Below, piece by piece: positions 19,811 through 29,541 of a stretch of DNA of 64,000 nucleotides (position 1 is its first letter; every line of letters starts with the position of its first letter). Made by a program: the position numbers and the translations under genes. The notes under the pieces were generated by a model. That model searched no databases and had not been told where the DNA came from. It saw only the letters and a program-made list of their open reading frames with translations. The DNA comes from Streptococcus sp. 596553 (GTDB taxonomy: Bacteria; Bacillota; Bacilli; Lactobacillales; Streptococcaceae): the NCBI RefSeq assembly GCF_900411395.1, contig NZ_OXCQ01000003.1, forward strand, positions 1 through 64,000, in the 5' to 3' direction.

Positions 19811-21535
19811 CTAGTCCTCCTTTCCATGTTGGGATGCATTGATTTCACGATAGACTTGACTAGATTTCATCAAGTCCTCGTGCTTGCCGATAGCTAGGAG
19901 ATCACCTTTTTCTAAGAGGAGAATCTGGTCTGCCATCTGTAAAGTCGATGTTCGTTGAGAAATCAAAATTAAGTTCGTATTTGGCAAATTTTCTCGAATA
20001 GCTTTCAAGAGTTTGGACTCAGTGATAGTGTCCAGTGCCGAGGTAGCATCATCTAAGATGAGAAACGGTGCCTGGTGCAAGACTGCTCGTGCGATAGACA
20101 ACCGTTGTTTTTGTCCACCTGAGAAATTTCGACCTCCTGCCTCAACTAGGGCATCCAAGAGTCCTTCCTTTTCACTGACAAAATCCTTGGCTTGCGCGAT
20201 TTCCAAGGCTTGCCAGAGTTCTTGGTCTCTTACTTCTTGATTGAAACCTAGAGTCAAGTTGGAACGAATAGTTCCCTTAAAGAGTTCGACTTTTTGGGGC
20301 ACATAGGCAATCCAAGACCGCCACTGCTCAAGATTACGAGGACTAAATCCATCTCGATAAAGGTCTATGCTCCCCTTGTCTGCTGGATAAAGTCCAAGGA
20401 TGAGTTGTACTAAGCTTGATTTACCAGAACCTGTTCCCCCAATAATACCAAGGATTTGCCCTTGCTGCATATCAAAGGAAATGTCTCTCAAAGAAGGCTG
20501 GGCCGCATCAGGATAGGTAAAGGTCAGTTCTTGAACTTGTATAATCTGATCACTGGTAACTTGCTTTTTCTCTAATTCTGAATGGATATCCTCTGGAGCT
20601 TCAGCAAAGACTTCCTCGATTCGCTTAGCAGAGATGTAAGACTGGTTTAGAGAATTGATCAGCATGGCGAGCTTGACCAATTCCACCAAGATCTGTAGGA
20701 GATAATTAATAAGGGCAATGAGAGCACCTTGACTTAGCAATCCTCCTTGAATAGAAATATAGCCTTGCCAGATAATAACGAGAAGAGTTCCATTAACAAT
20801 CAGATAGGTCAGAGGTGTTAATAAACTAGACCAGAAACCTGTCTTTTCTTGTAATCTAGCATAGACTTGGTTAAGGGTTTGAAAAATTTGTAACTCTCGT
20901 TTTTCTTGACCAAAAGCACGAATAACCCGCATCCCTTGTAATTGCTGGCGTGTTTCCTGAACCAGTTGGTCCGTTTTCTTTCTAAGACTACTGTAGAGAG
21001 GATTAACCAGTCTAGAGAGTCCTACAATGACGATGGTCAAAATGACAACCATGACCAAGAACCAGAAAGTCAGCTCAGCTGAGATTCGATAAGCCATAAA
21101 AATGGCACCAAAAACGATAATAGGCGCTCGTAAAAAGAGACGCAGGAATTGATTGATCCCAGTCTGAATCTGGTAGGTATCCGAAGTCAAGCGAGTGACC
21201 AAGCTAGAAGTTGTCAAATGGTCTCTGCTGTCCTTAGGTAAAGATAGAATATGACGATAAAGGTCATCTATCAGTCCTTTGGCAAATCCAACCGCAGCCT
21301 TAGCTGAGTAGAACTGGGCTATTAAGGCCACTACAACACCAATTACTGCAAAGATAAGGAGCAGGCCAATCTGCATCCATAGATGACCTTGATTTCTTTG
21401 GGGCAAGGATTGGTCAACAATCCCAGCAATCACCATAGGAACTAAGAGCTCAAACACAGCTTCTAGTAGCTTGAACAAGGGTGCTAAAATGGATTCCTTG
21501 ATGTAGGGTTTAAAGTAAGATAGTAAGTGTTTCAT
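19811..21535 (-). CDS. ABC exporter half-transporter (A subunit of heterodimer)
   Basis: 574 residues. Membrane domain to about residue 320. The ATPase domain has Walker A GGTGSGKSS, signature FSGGQKQR and Walker B FLILDDATSALDT, in which Asp replaces the catalytic Glu. This substitution marks the non-hydrolysing site of heterodimeric exporters, complementary to the altered signature of the downstream partner. The genes are 1 base apart, so the two halves are made together. Confidence 0.93.
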   Translation of the reverse strand: MKHLLSYFKPYIKESILAPLFKLLEAVFELLVPMVIAGIVDQSLPQRNQGHLWMQIGLLLIFAVIGVVVALIAQFYSAKAAVGFAKGLIDDLYRHILSLPKDSRDHLTTSSLVTRLTSDTYQIQTGINQFLRLFLRAPIIVFGAIFMAYRISAELTFWFLVMVVILTIVIVGLSRLVNPLYSSLRKKTDQLVQETRQQLQGMRVIRAFGQEKRELQIFQTLNQVYARLQEKTGFWSSLLTPLTYLIVNGTLLVIIWQGYISIQGGLLSQGALIALINYLLQILVELVKLAMLINSLNQSYISAKRIEEVFAEAPEDIHSELEKKQVTSDQIIQVQELTFTYPDAAQPSLRDISFDMQQGQILGIIGGTGSGKSSLVQLILGLYPADKGSIDLYRDGFSPRNLEQWRSWIAYVPQKVELFKGTIRSNLTLGFNQEVRDQELWQALEIAQAKDFVSEKEGLLDALVEAGGRNFSGGQKQRLSIARAVLHQAPFLILDDATSALDTITESKLLKAIRENLPNTNLILISQRTSTLQMADQILLLEKGDLLAIGKHEDLMKSSQVYREINASQHGKED

Positions 21536-21570
21536 AAATCCCTTCTATTCTTATTCTGAAAATGAAGAAA

Positions 21571-21590
21571 GTGGGAAGCACCCACCCTCT
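21571..21590 (-). terminator. Terminator after msrAB
   Basis: Minus-strand GTGGG-TGCTT-CCCAC followed by TTTCTTC. Confidence 0.55.
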
Positions 21591-21595
21591 CTGTT

Positions 21596-22534
21596 TTATT
21601 TGTTTAAGTAAGGCAATAGATATCCATATCCTGCTTTTTCCATCTCATCCTTGGCCACAAAGCGTAAAGAAGCAGAATTGATACAGTAACGGAGGCCGCC
21701 TAACTCCCGAGGTCCATCTGTGAAAACATGACCTAGGTGAGCATTGCCTGACCGAGAACGAACCTCGATTCGCTCCATTCCATGACTGAGATCCTTGTAA
21801 TAATGAATCAATTCCTTGGAAATCGGACGGCTAAAACTTGGCCAACCACAACCTGAGGCAAACTTATCCTTGGCAAAAAAGAGTGGCTCACCTGTCGTGA
21901 TGTCTACATAAATTCCCTCTTCAAAGGTTTGGTCATAGGCATTGGTAAATGGAGCCTCTGTGGCAGCTTCTTGGGTAACACGATAGGACTCTTCGGTTAA
22001 GCTTTTCTTTAACACTTCTTGACTAGGCTTTTCATAGTTAGAGGCATCAATCAATGGCTTCTCAGCATCGGTCACATCGATATGACAGTAACCTGAAGGA
22101 TTTTTCTTAAGATAGTCTTGGTGGTAGTCTTCAGCCAGAATGTAGTGGCGTAGTTTCTCCACTTCCACTGCAATCTTTCGACCCAGCATGCGCTCCTGCT
22201 CCTGCACCACTGTGTAGATAGCTGGCAAGTCTGCTTCGTCCTGGTAATAAATTCCGGTCCGATACTGACGTCCACGGTCATTCCCTTGTTGATTGATGGA
22301 TAAAGGGTCGATGACACGGAAATAATAAAGTAAAATCTCTCTAAGTGACACTGTCTTCTCATCATAAATCACTTGAACTGTTTCTGCATGGTCTGTTTCC
22401 TTGAGTAGCTGGTAATTTGTCGTTTCGACTTGCCCATTAGCGTAGCCGACACTGGTTGCTAGCACTCCAGAAATACGTGAAAAATACTCCTCTAAGCCCC
22501 AAAAACAACCGCCTGCTAGATAAATTTCTGTCAT
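21596..22534 (-). CDS. msrAB: Peptide-methionine sulfoxide reductase MsrA/MsrB fusion
   Basis: 312 residues. The MsrA domain (1-160) has the active-site GCFWG near residue 10. The MsrB domain (from about residue 175) has ASGCGWPSF, metal/active regions [13 protein letters not shown] and the catalytic-Cys block [12 protein letters not shown]. It reduces both S and R forms of methionine sulfoxide in proteins. There is no signal peptide or thioredoxin domain, so this is the cytoplasmic form rather than the membrane-anchored MsrAB2. It stands alone between an exporter operon and a BOX repeat. Confidence 0.95.
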   Translation of the reverse strand: MTEIYLAGGCFWGLEEYFSRISGVLATSVGYANGQVETTNYQLLKETDHAETVQVIYDEKTVSLREILLYYFRVIDPLSINQQGNDRGRQYRTGIYYQDEADLPAIYTVVQEQERMLGRKIAVEVEKLRHYILAEDYHQDYLKKNPSGYCHIDVTDAEKPLIDASNYEKPSQEVLKKSLTEESYRVTQEAATEAPFTNAYDQTFEEGIYVDITTGEPLFFAKDKFASGCGWPSFSRPISKELIHYYKDLSHGMERIEVRSRSGNAHLGHVFTDGPRELGGLRYCINSASLRFVAKDEMEKAGYGYLLPYLNK

Positions 22535-22565
22535 CTTTATTTCTCCTTTATCAAGTTTTTAACTA

Positions 22566-22728
22566 ATACTCTTCGAAAATCTCTTCAAACCACGTCAGCG
22601 TCGCTTCATCTACAACTTCAAAACACTGTTTTGAGCTGACTTCGTCAGTCTTATCTACAACCTCAAAGCAGTGCTTTGAGCAACCTGCGGCTAGCTTCCT
22701 AGTTTGCTCTTTGATTTTCATTGAGTAT
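22566..22728 (-). repeat. BOX element (A-B-C type)
   Basis: Starts ATACTCTTCGAAAATCTCTT, has ACCACGTCAGCGTCGC (boxA), internal stretches with ACTTCGTCAG and CTACAACCTCAAA (boxB), and ends CTTTGATTTTCATTGAGTAT (boxC). Both ends are the known borders of pneumococcal BOX repeats. An open frame running across it (22563-22781) is an artefact of the repeat. Confidence 0.9.
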
Positions 22729-22747
22729 AAACTTCTTTTCAAAAAAA

Positions 22748-22795
22748 GGATAGGAAGCCCTCTTATCGAGAGTTTCCCCATCCTATCTTCTATTC
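22748..22795 (-). terminator. Terminator after thrB
   Basis: Minus-strand GGATGGGGAAACTCTC ... GAGGGCTTCCTATCC, a long stem with small mismatches, followed by TTTTTTT. Confidence 0.75.
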
Positions 22796-22796
22796 T

Positions 22797-23666
22797 TTAT
22801 TTTGCTTCGACACGGACACCTTGGGTATCAACCTTCAAGTCATGAAGTTTTCCTTTGAAGGGTTGCCTTTCCAATTCTGCCTTAATCTTTGGCATTTTAT
22901 CATGAGAAGCCAAGACCATAACTGTCGGCCCAGCACCAGAGAGGTAGGTTGCATAGGCACCATTTTCTTTGGCCACTTGCTTAATCGTCGCAAATTCTCT
23001 CACCAAGTCCTGACGATAGCGCTCGTGGAAGAGGTCTCCCTCGATTGCTTGCCCAGCGGTCACCATGTCTCCTGCCAACAAGGCTGCAACCGCCACATTG
23101 GCGATAGAACTAGCTGCAACAGCTTCCTTGTAAGACAATTTCTTAGGTAAGACGCCACGGCTGTCTCGAGTACGCAATTCATAGTTTGGAATGTAGGCTA
23201 GGAAATCACATTCTGGGAAGTCTGCTACGATAGCAGAAACTTGTCCATCAACAGAGCTTGCAATAACGAGATTACCATAAATGGCCGGAGCTACATTGTC
23301 AGGGTGTCCTTCAATCTTAGTCGCCAACTGTAATTTTTCATGGTCAGATAAGTTGAGATTTCCCAGTTGGTTGGCTAGTTCAATCCCAGCAACAATAACA
23401 GAACTGGAAGAACCCAAACCACGCGCCAAGGGAACATCACTGGTCATTTTCAAGCGTCTTGGTTGCAAGTCTGGTACAATTTGCAAAGCAATTTTGAGCA
23501 AGAGATTACGCTCGTCATGAGGAATCCATTTGCCAATCTGGTGTTCAATCAGCCACTCATCTCGTTCTTCGCAGACCTCAATTTGAAGATACTTGGTTAC
23601 AGCTACACCGACCGAGTCAAAACCCGGCCCGATATTGGCACTGGTTGCAGGTACAATAATCTTCAT
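22797..23666 (-). CDS. thrB: Homoserine kinase
   Basis: 289 residues. The N-terminal [18 protein letters not shown] and the ATP-binding loop [15 protein letters not shown] mark a GHMP kinase, and the C-terminal [14 protein letters not shown] is the third GHMP motif. It phosphorylates homoserine for threonine synthesis. It is coupled to hom (1-base gap), which makes its substrate. Confidence 0.96.
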   Translation of the reverse strand: MKIIVPATSANIGPGFDSVGVAVTKYLQIEVCEERDEWLIEHQIGKWIPHDERNLLLKIALQIVPDLQPRRLKMTSDVPLARGLGSSSSVIVAGIELANQLGNLNLSDHEKLQLATKIEGHPDNVAPAIYGNLVIASSVDGQVSAIVADFPECDFLAYIPNYELRTRDSRGVLPKKLSYKEAVAASSIANVAVAALLAGDMVTAGQAIEGDLFHERYRQDLVREFATIKQVAKENGAYATYLSGAGPTVMVLASHDKMPKIKAELERQPFKGKLHDLKVDTQGVRVEAK

Positions 23667-23667
23667 C

Positions 23668-24954
23668 TTATTCTCCTAGCACCTTGAAGCTATTCAAGAG
23701 GTCGAATTCTGAAACCTTCTTCAATTCAACTGAAACATTTTCAAGCTGGGCTTTATTAATCTTGTGTGTGATGATAACAACACGCGCCTTGTCACCATCT
23801 TTTCCATCTTGGAGAATTTGCTTGAAGGAAATATCTTGGGCATTAAAGATTTCAGCCAATTTCAAGACCTGACCTTTTGAGTCTGGAGCCAAGATTGAGA
23901 AGTAGTAATTAGCTTTGACATCTTCAGGATTTGCCAAGACCAAGTCACGGCTATATTCGTTGAAGTCTTTGCCAATGGTACCATCATTCAAACGACGAAC
24001 GATACGGACAATATCTGCTACAACACTTGTTGCAGTTGGTTTTTGACCAGCACCTGGTCCGTAATACATAGACTCACCAATACCGATAGATTCTACAAAG
24101 ACAGCGTTCATTACCCCATTCACACTGGCAAGTGGATGCGCTTTAGGTAGGAAGGTTGGAGTCACTTCTGCAGCAATACCTGAAGGAGTTTCCTCGATAG
24201 AACCAACCAATTTCACTACATAGCCAAGGTCTTGGGCTACAGCCACATCTTCTGGTGTGATATTGCGGATTCCTTTGTGGGCTACATCGTCAAAGGCAAC
24301 CTTCATACCAAAGGCAAATTGGCTCAAAATAACCATCTTGTAGGCTGCATCAATCCCATCTACATCATTTGTCGGATCGCTTTCTGCAAAACCAAGTCTT
24401 TGCGCTTCCGCAAGAGCATCATCATAAGACCAGCCTTCTTCCACCATCTTGGTCATCATGAAGTTGGAAGTTCCGTTGACTACTCCAAGCACACGCGTGA
24501 TTTTATCAGAAGCCAAGGAATTTGCTAGAGTGCGAAGAATTGGAATCCCACCAGCTACTGCTGCTTCATAGTAAAGTGCTACATTATTCTCTTTAGCGAT
24601 TTCTAACAATTCTGCACCATGGACAGCCAAAAGGTCCTTGTTAGCAGTAACAACGTGCTTTCCAGCTTCCAAGGCACGAGTGATAAAGGTCTTAGCTGGT
24701 TCGATACGCCCCATCAATTCCACTACAATCGTAATGTCTTGGTCTGACAAAATGTCATCCACATTGGTTACAAAATTAAAATCATTCTCTGCTGCAAGCA
24801 AGCGATTCTTTTCATCTTCATCCTTGACCAACACCTTAGCAACTTCAATCTCTGAATGTGCTGATTGATTAATTTTTTCTCCATTTTCCTTTAGGAGGAA
24901 AGGCACACCACTTGCAACGGTACCAAATCCTAGTAAAGCAATTTTAACTGTCAT
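23668..24954 (-). CDS. hom: Homoserine dehydrogenase
   Basis: 428 residues from ATG 24954 ([20 protein letters not shown]); the frame starts 11 codons earlier without a ribosome site. Rossmann loop GFGTVASG, catalytic region with [11 protein letters not shown] and [15 protein letters not shown], and a C-terminal ACT domain (residues about 350-428) that usually confers threonine feedback inhibition. It forms an operon with thrB and converts aspartate semialdehyde to homoserine. Confidence 0.96.
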   Translation of the reverse strand: MTVKIALLGFGTVASGVPFLLKENGEKINQSAHSEIEVAKVLVKDEDEKNRLLAAENDFNFVTNVDDILSDQDITIVVELMGRIEPAKTFITRALEAGKHVVTANKDLLAVHGAELLEIAKENNVALYYEAAVAGGIPILRTLANSLASDKITRVLGVVNGTSNFMMTKMVEEGWSYDDALAEAQRLGFAESDPTNDVDGIDAAYKMVILSQFAFGMKVAFDDVAHKGIRNITPEDVAVAQDLGYVVKLVGSIEETPSGIAAEVTPTFLPKAHPLASVNGVMNAVFVESIGIGESMYYGPGAGQKPTATSVVADIVRIVRRLNDGTIGKDFNEYSRDLVLANPEDVKANYYFSILAPDSKGQVLKLAEIFNAQDISFKQILQDGKDGDKARVVIITHKINKAQLENVSVELKKVSEFDLLNSFKVLGE

Positions 24955-25044
24955 GTTTGTCTCCTCGAAATTTTCTGATATAGCCATTATAACAGAATTT
25001 TGTGAAAATTCCTATTATAGTAAATCACTATTTCAGTATAAAAA

Positions 25045-25070
25045 GAAAAAACGAATCAGACGATTCGCTC
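25045..25070 (-). terminator. Terminator after mecA
   Basis: Minus-strand CGAATC-GTCT-GATTCG followed by TTTTTTCTTTTT. Confidence 0.8.
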
Positions 25071-25104
25071 TTCTCGAAATCTAGAAATAGCTTTCCAGAA
25101 ATGA

Positions 25105-25842
25105 TTATCCAATCTTTTGCAGATTAAGTACTGCATCGTGATTCATCAAGACTTGACCATACTCTTGCAAGACCGAGCGACTGATGTCACTATCGTCCGC
25201 AAACTCACGCATACGAGCCAACAGCCAAGCTGGATATGGACTTGGATGATTTTCAATATCCACTAAAATAGTCAAATAATAGCGCTCATTCATCTTGTAG
25301 AGTTCAGAAGTTTCCATCTCAAAAGTCACTGTCTTGGCAAAAGCCACCAACTCAGCCAACTTAGCAAAAGAAAGGATGTAATAGATGTAAGGCTCTTTCT
25401 TACTTTCAACTTCTTGTTCAGCCTGTTCCTGCTCTTCTTCCTTGGCTTCAACTTGCTCTAGAGATTGAATCGCTTCGATATCATCTTTAGTCTTTTCTGC
25501 GATGCTTTTTTCCAAGGTTTTGATAAATTCATCTGGAGACATTTGAGCCAATTCTTCCATATCTGGTAAATCCGATAAGTCTTCAAAATCTAGATTTTGG
25601 TCAATCTTTGATTTGGTTACAAAGACATCTACCTTATCAGGTTTTGGAGTCACACGGAAGCTCAACATGCCTGTATCCAGAAAGCTATCAGGCATCTCTA
25701 ACTCATCCAAGATAGCATAAAAGAACTCTTCTGTTTTTTCTTGAGGAACAAGAAAGTCAGCAATCTCCATTCCACGATCCATCAAATCCTCTAAAGACAT
25801 CGTGATTTTCAAAGTTGTATCACTAATTTGTTTCATTTTCAT
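25105..25842 (-). CDS. mecA: Adaptor protein MecA
   Basis: 245 residues from ATG 25842 (MKMKQISDTTLKITMSLEDL), the usual MecA length; the frame opens 5 codons upstream. Residues 1-80 are the substrate-recognition domain (LEDLMDRGMEIADFL). An acidic linker with EAKEEEQEQAEQEVE follows at about 120-150. The C-terminal domain (PYIYYILSFAKLAELVAFAK) binds ClpC. In pneumococcus MecA directs ComX/ComW to Clp proteolysis, limiting competence. It stands downstream of its own promoter region. Confidence 0.95.
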   Translation of the reverse strand: MKMKQISDTTLKITMSLEDLMDRGMEIADFLVPQEKTEEFFYAILDELEMPDSFLDTGMLSFRVTPKPDKVDVFVTKSKIDQNLDFEDLSDLPDMEELAQMSPDEFIKTLEKSIAEKTKDDIEAIQSLEQVEAKEEEQEQAEQEVESKKEPYIYYILSFAKLAELVAFAKTVTFEMETSELYKMNERYYLTILVDIENHPSPYPAWLLARMREFADDSDISRSVLQEYGQVLMNHDAVLNLQKIG

Positions 25843-25984
25843 TGCTAGTAACCTCATACTTTCAGTTCTATCTATTATACTAGATTTTTACGATTTTATC
25901 AAAAGAAGGCTCCTCTATACGGATAGATTTTCCCTAGGGTATTTCTATAGGAGACTCCAAAAGAAAATTTCTGCAGACAGATAG

Positions 25985-26025
25985 AAAAAGCCTTCAAAAT
26001 CGGCTCTTAGCCGACTTTGAAGACC
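25985..26025 (-). terminator. Terminator after the tarQ-type gene
   Basis: Minus-strand TTCAAAGTCGGCT-AAG-AGCCGATTTTGAA with a nearly perfect stem, followed by GGCTTTTTC. Confidence 0.75.
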
Positions 26026-26041
26026 TAATACATCAGAAAGC

Positions 26042-27076
26042 TTATAGTTTAAAGGTTGCTACACCGAGGATAGAACGATTTAAGTTTCTGAGAATTTGAA
26101 GACTTTGCTCAAATTTCTTATAACGAGTTACTCCATATTCTTCAACAAGAAGGACTGTATCTCTTTCCAAAAGAGATGATACATCCTGTAAATCGACAAA
26201 ATGCATTCCTTTTAAAGCCTCTTGACTCTGTTTCAATTTATCTAGGATAGCTTTATTTGAGCTAACGATGGTCAATTCCTGTCCAGCATTTTTGTATGAC
26301 AAAACATCTGCTAGGTTAGCAATTGTTGTAATCTCTGTTACAAAATCAATTTGATACTGATAAAAATCACCTGCTCTATTGATTGTTGGATTAAAGAGAT
26401 AAACTAACACATTTCCCATCACAACCAAAATCACACAAACCACTCCAATAACAACTAAACGAAGAATCAGATTCTTCACATTTAAGCCAAGCGCTGTTTC
26501 ACCATTTGCATTCAATTCTTTAGAGTTGATGGTTTCCAATTTTTCAATTTTCACATTTGCATAAGTGTGTTTAAATTTCTCAATCAATCCATCAATTTTT
26601 CGCTCTAACAAGTCATTGGCATCTTTACTTGATGTCAAAATTTTCACACCAACCCCTGCATCGTCAATCATATAGTAGACGGTCAATTTTTTCCACCAAT
26701 AGTCATTCGTTGAATTTTTCAAGGTTGTTTCTGTCGTGTCTAATTCACTGGCAATTTTTTTCAACTCACTGGGTTCTACATCATTGAAAAGATAAGCTCC
26801 ATTCAAATTCCCATCAATCAATTTCCCATAAAAATCACTATAACCACCAATTTGATGATTCAAAATCGTTTTAGCTGAATCTTCTGGAGGAGTGATTTTA
26901 TAGCTAAGATAAGTTGAATAACTTGTTGTATCTTTGACAGTGTTTTTATTCCTAACTGCTTTAATTGTAAATGGTACAGCAATGAGAGCAAATAAAACGA
27001 TGAGAGCTAAAATATTTACTTTTCGTTTTTTGTAAAGATTTGCAAATAAATCAGCTACTGAATAATGTTCAAACAT
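26042..27076 (-). CDS. tarQ: Wzz-like teichoic acid chain protein
   Basis: 344 residues with membrane helices near residues 18-35 (NILALIVLFALIAVPFTI) and about 205-228 (LVVIGVVCVILVVMGNVLVY), enclosing an extracellular domain. The C-terminal cytoplasmic part is Rossmann-like. This two-helix layout is that of polysaccharide co-polymerase/Wzz proteins. It overlaps the polymerase gene by 8 bases. In pneumococcus this position is occupied by the gene called tarQ, thought to work with the TarP polymerase; the name is by synteny. Confidence 0.75.
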   Translation of the reverse strand: MFEHYSVADLFANLYKKRKVNILALIVLFALIAVPFTIKAVRNKNTVKDTTSYSTYLSYKITPPEDSAKTILNHQIGGYSDFYGKLIDGNLNGAYLFNDVEPSELKKIASELDTTETTLKNSTNDYWWKKLTVYYMIDDAGVGVKILTSSKDANDLLERKIDGLIEKFKHTYANVKIEKLETINSKELNANGETALGLNVKNLILRLVVIGVVCVILVVMGNVLVYLFNPTINRAGDFYQYQIDFVTEITTIANLADVLSYKNAGQELTIVSSNKAILDKLKQSQEALKGMHFVDLQDVSSLLERDTVLLVEEYGVTRYKKFEQSLQILRNLNRSILGVATFKL

Positions 27077-28538
27077 GATTTTTTTCTCCTTTGTTGAGTA
27101 GATACTGGTTCTCTTTTGTAAGCATTTTTGCTACAAATATAATCACAAGAACAATTCCCCAGAATTGCATTGTAAATAGATTGAAGAAACTTTCTGAAAA
27201 GCTACTTCTTGGCATAAAGAATAAATTATTCAAGATGAGTAGGGACAAGGCAAATAAGATTGTCCTTGAGCGATAGGCTACTTGCAGCATGGCTATGAAT
27301 AGCATACCGAGCAAGAGACTAAGTAGAAAGACTCCTATCATACCATAGTCGGTATACAACTCCATAATATAGCTACTTCCGATACCATGTCCTTTTAAAT
27401 ATTCCTTGTTCAAAACAAGATAGGACAAATTGTGGGCATAACTATTACTATCAATAGCTAGCTCCACACTATTGGTTGTATGTTCAAAGGCTTTTCCTCC
27501 GAAAATGGCCCCCAAACTTCCCCTTGCAAAATAATCAAGGACAGGACCAAAAGTAAAATTACGGAAATCTCTGTAAGGTAGGCTACTGTTAAATAGAAAA
27601 CCTCGAGCCAGAACTCCAAAACTAGTCCCTTGTTTATAGATAAAGTCAAGCAGGATATCCCAGAAACCTGTATGGGAAACCTGGACATTATCCCGCACAT
27701 AATTGAGCACTCCCATCGCTAACATGAGAATAGGAGAACCTACAAAAATCGCTAACTTTTCTTTAAACCCAATCCATTTTCCCTTTTCTGTTTGCTCCCG
27801 CATAAAGTAATAAACAAAAGCAAATAGAATACTTAAAATAAAGGGATTTCGTGTCCCGATTGCCAAATGAATGGTATTAGCTGCAATAAAGGAGACAAGC
27901 ACTGCTGTGGCCTGCAATTTCTTTGGCTTGGTTGCCAGATACATACACATTGCATAGACCGTAAAGGTAGACAAAATGTAGGTAAAATAAGGCAGTTTAC
28001 TTTCAAAATTTGCATAGTAGGCATAGTAGGAAGTCTGCAAGCGATACAGGAGCCGTTCGAATAACCGAATGAAATAGAAAGGATAGGTGAGAAGAAAAAC
28101 TCCTAGCGATACAAAGCGTAACCGCTTGATATAAACCTCTTTCAGAGAATTTCCTATATTTGCTACTTTTATTTTCTTTCTAGCTATGAAGTAACGAGCC
28201 AGGACACCTCCTGTGGTCAATCCCAATATCGAAACCATGACAACTATAAAGGCAAAACGATAGGCTATGGGATGATAGGTATCCAGGGCGCCATCCCTAA
28301 AATAATCAATGGTCGGTCTTGATACCAGAAAGACAAAAATAGTTAAATAGAAAATAAAATGGATTAAGTAATACTTGATATCATTCCAACAAGCAATTAA
28401 GCTACTAACCAGTAAGAACAATAAAGTAGAAAGCAAGCTAACATTGTTATTATTAAACAGATACACAATTCCACTTACTAGCGTCAAGGCATAGCTGACT
28501 ATGGTCAAACTAAATAATAATCGTTTTCCATCAATCAC
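27069..28538 (-). CDS. tarP: Teichoic acid repeat-unit polymerase
   Basis: 489 residues with about 12 membrane helices and a large extracellular loop in the second half (WDILLDFIYKQGTSFGVLAR to NSVELAIDSNSYAHNLSYLV), the pattern of Wzy-type polymerases. It lies in the operon of licD3, two glycosyltransferases and the Wzz-like gene. In pneumococcus the gene at this place is assigned as TarP, polymerising lipid-linked teichoic-acid repeats at the outer face of the membrane. Name by synteny. Confidence 0.8.
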   Translation of the reverse strand: MIDGKRLLFSLTIVSYALTLVSGIVYLFNNNNVSLLSTLLFLLVSSLIACWNDIKYYLIHFIFYLTIFVFLVSRPTIDYFRDGALDTYHPIAYRFAFIVVMVSILGLTTGGVLARYFIARKKIKVANIGNSLKEVYIKRLRFVSLGVFLLTYPFYFIRLFERLLYRLQTSYYAYYANFESKLPYFTYILSTFTVYAMCMYLATKPKKLQATAVLVSFIAANTIHLAIGTRNPFILSILFAFVYYFMREQTEKGKWIGFKEKLAIFVGSPILMLAMGVLNYVRDNVQVSHTGFWDILLDFIYKQGTSFGVLARGFLFNSSLPYRDFRNFTFGPVLDYFARGSLGAIFGGKAFEHTTNSVELAIDSNSYAHNLSYLVLNKEYLKGHGIGSSYIMELYTDYGMIGVFLLSLLLGMLFIAMLQVAYRSRTILFALSLLILNNLFFMPRSSFSESFFNLFTMQFWGIVLVIIFVAKMLTKENQYLLNKGEKNHV

Positions 28539-28553
28539 TTGTTCACCCCCGTT

Positions 28554-29540
28554 CTAATGTAATTTTTTAGATTTTTCAATATTTTTCAGTAATAAGAATC
28601 GGTATAAGGAAATATTTATGAATAGGGCTAAAGCACTAATTCTTCTCCCCTTACGGAAAATTGAATTCCTAGAAATATCAAAGGCACTGCCTTTTAAAAA
28701 ACGATGAATCTGGGAATAGGCTTCAAACTGTTTATACTGATCATCTAGCAACATCTTATCCAGAATAAAGAAGTGGGCATAGGCCAATCTGAAAAAAGCG
28801 ACCTCTTTCAAGTCAGGATAGTTTTTCACAACTTCATTATAAAACTTTTGGTAGATATCAATATAGGCTAAATCCTTCTCTGCATAGGGTTTGGTTGTAA
28901 TACTATCCCCTCTATGGAAATAGTAATAATAGGGTTTAGTATTAACCACATACTTCTTGGCCAACTTGATTAAATCAAAATGGTAATAGGCATCTTCGTA
29001 AATCAATCCCTTTGGAAAGGATAGGGCAGTTGCAATCTGTCTCTTGATTAGCTTATTGCAAATAGTCCCAGGTATTTTTTCACCTATGAGGTATTCCCTC
29101 AGAAATGTTTGGGAATCACAGACAAAATAGTCATCCTGATTGGCTGACTGTGGGCTTTCATCATTAGCATAGACATTCATGACACCACAGCTCGAAACAT
29201 CGGCATCTTCTTGCATTATTTGCTCATATAAGCTCTGAATCATTTCTGGATGGATATAATCATCTGAATCAATAAAAATCAGATAATCCCCATGAGCCTG
29301 CTTCATTCCATCATTTCGTGCTTGTGACAATCCTTCATTCTTTTTATGAAGCACTGACACCCTATCATCTTGTTCAGCGATTGAATCACACAAGCTACCA
29401 CTTTCATCTGTTGCACCATCATCAACAAGAATGATTTCCAGATTTTGATAGGTCTGCTTCTGAATGGAAGCTATCGATTTTTCTAGGTACTGCGCCACAT
29501 TATAGACTGGCACAATGACACTAATTAATGCAGTTTCCAT
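28554..29540 (-). CDS. Family 2 glycosyltransferase (teichoic acid)
   Basis: 328 residues starting METALISVIVPVYNVAQYLE. It has the GT-A nucleotide-binding start ISVIVPVYN, ILVDDGATDESG, and DYLIFIDSDDYIHPEM with the metal-binding D-x-D in DSDD. The C-terminal third is helical and basic. Family 2 enzymes add sugars from UDP or CDP donors at the cytoplasmic membrane. It is 1 base from the next glycosyltransferase gene; both are likely to build the pneumococcal teichoic-acid repeat. The exact sugar is not evident. Confidence 0.9.
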   Translation of the reverse strand: METALISVIVPVYNVAQYLEKSIASIQKQTYQNLEIILVDDGATDESGSLCDSIAEQDDRVSVLHKKNEGLSQARNDGMKQAHGDYLIFIDSDDYIHPEMIQSLYEQIMQEDADVSSCGVMNVYANDESPQSANQDDYFVCDSQTFLREYLIGEKIPGTICNKLIKRQIATALSFPKGLIYEDAYYHFDLIKLAKKYVVNTKPYYYYFHRGDSITTKPYAEKDLAYIDIYQKFYNEVVKNYPDLKEVAFFRLAYAHFFILDKMLLDDQYKQFEAYSQIHRFLKGSAFDISRNSIFRKGRRISALALFINISLYRFLLLKNIEKSKKLH

Positions 29541-29541
29541 G

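Noticed and set aside
22563-22781. Open reading frame of 72 codons
   Set aside because: It spans a BOX repeat (22566-22728); the repeated TACAACCTCAAA units create the frame.
25898-25985. Possible RUP-type repeat between mecA and the tarQ-type gene
   Set aside because: Inverted pieces such as TCTATAC/TCTATAGG are present, but no clear RUP ends could be identified.
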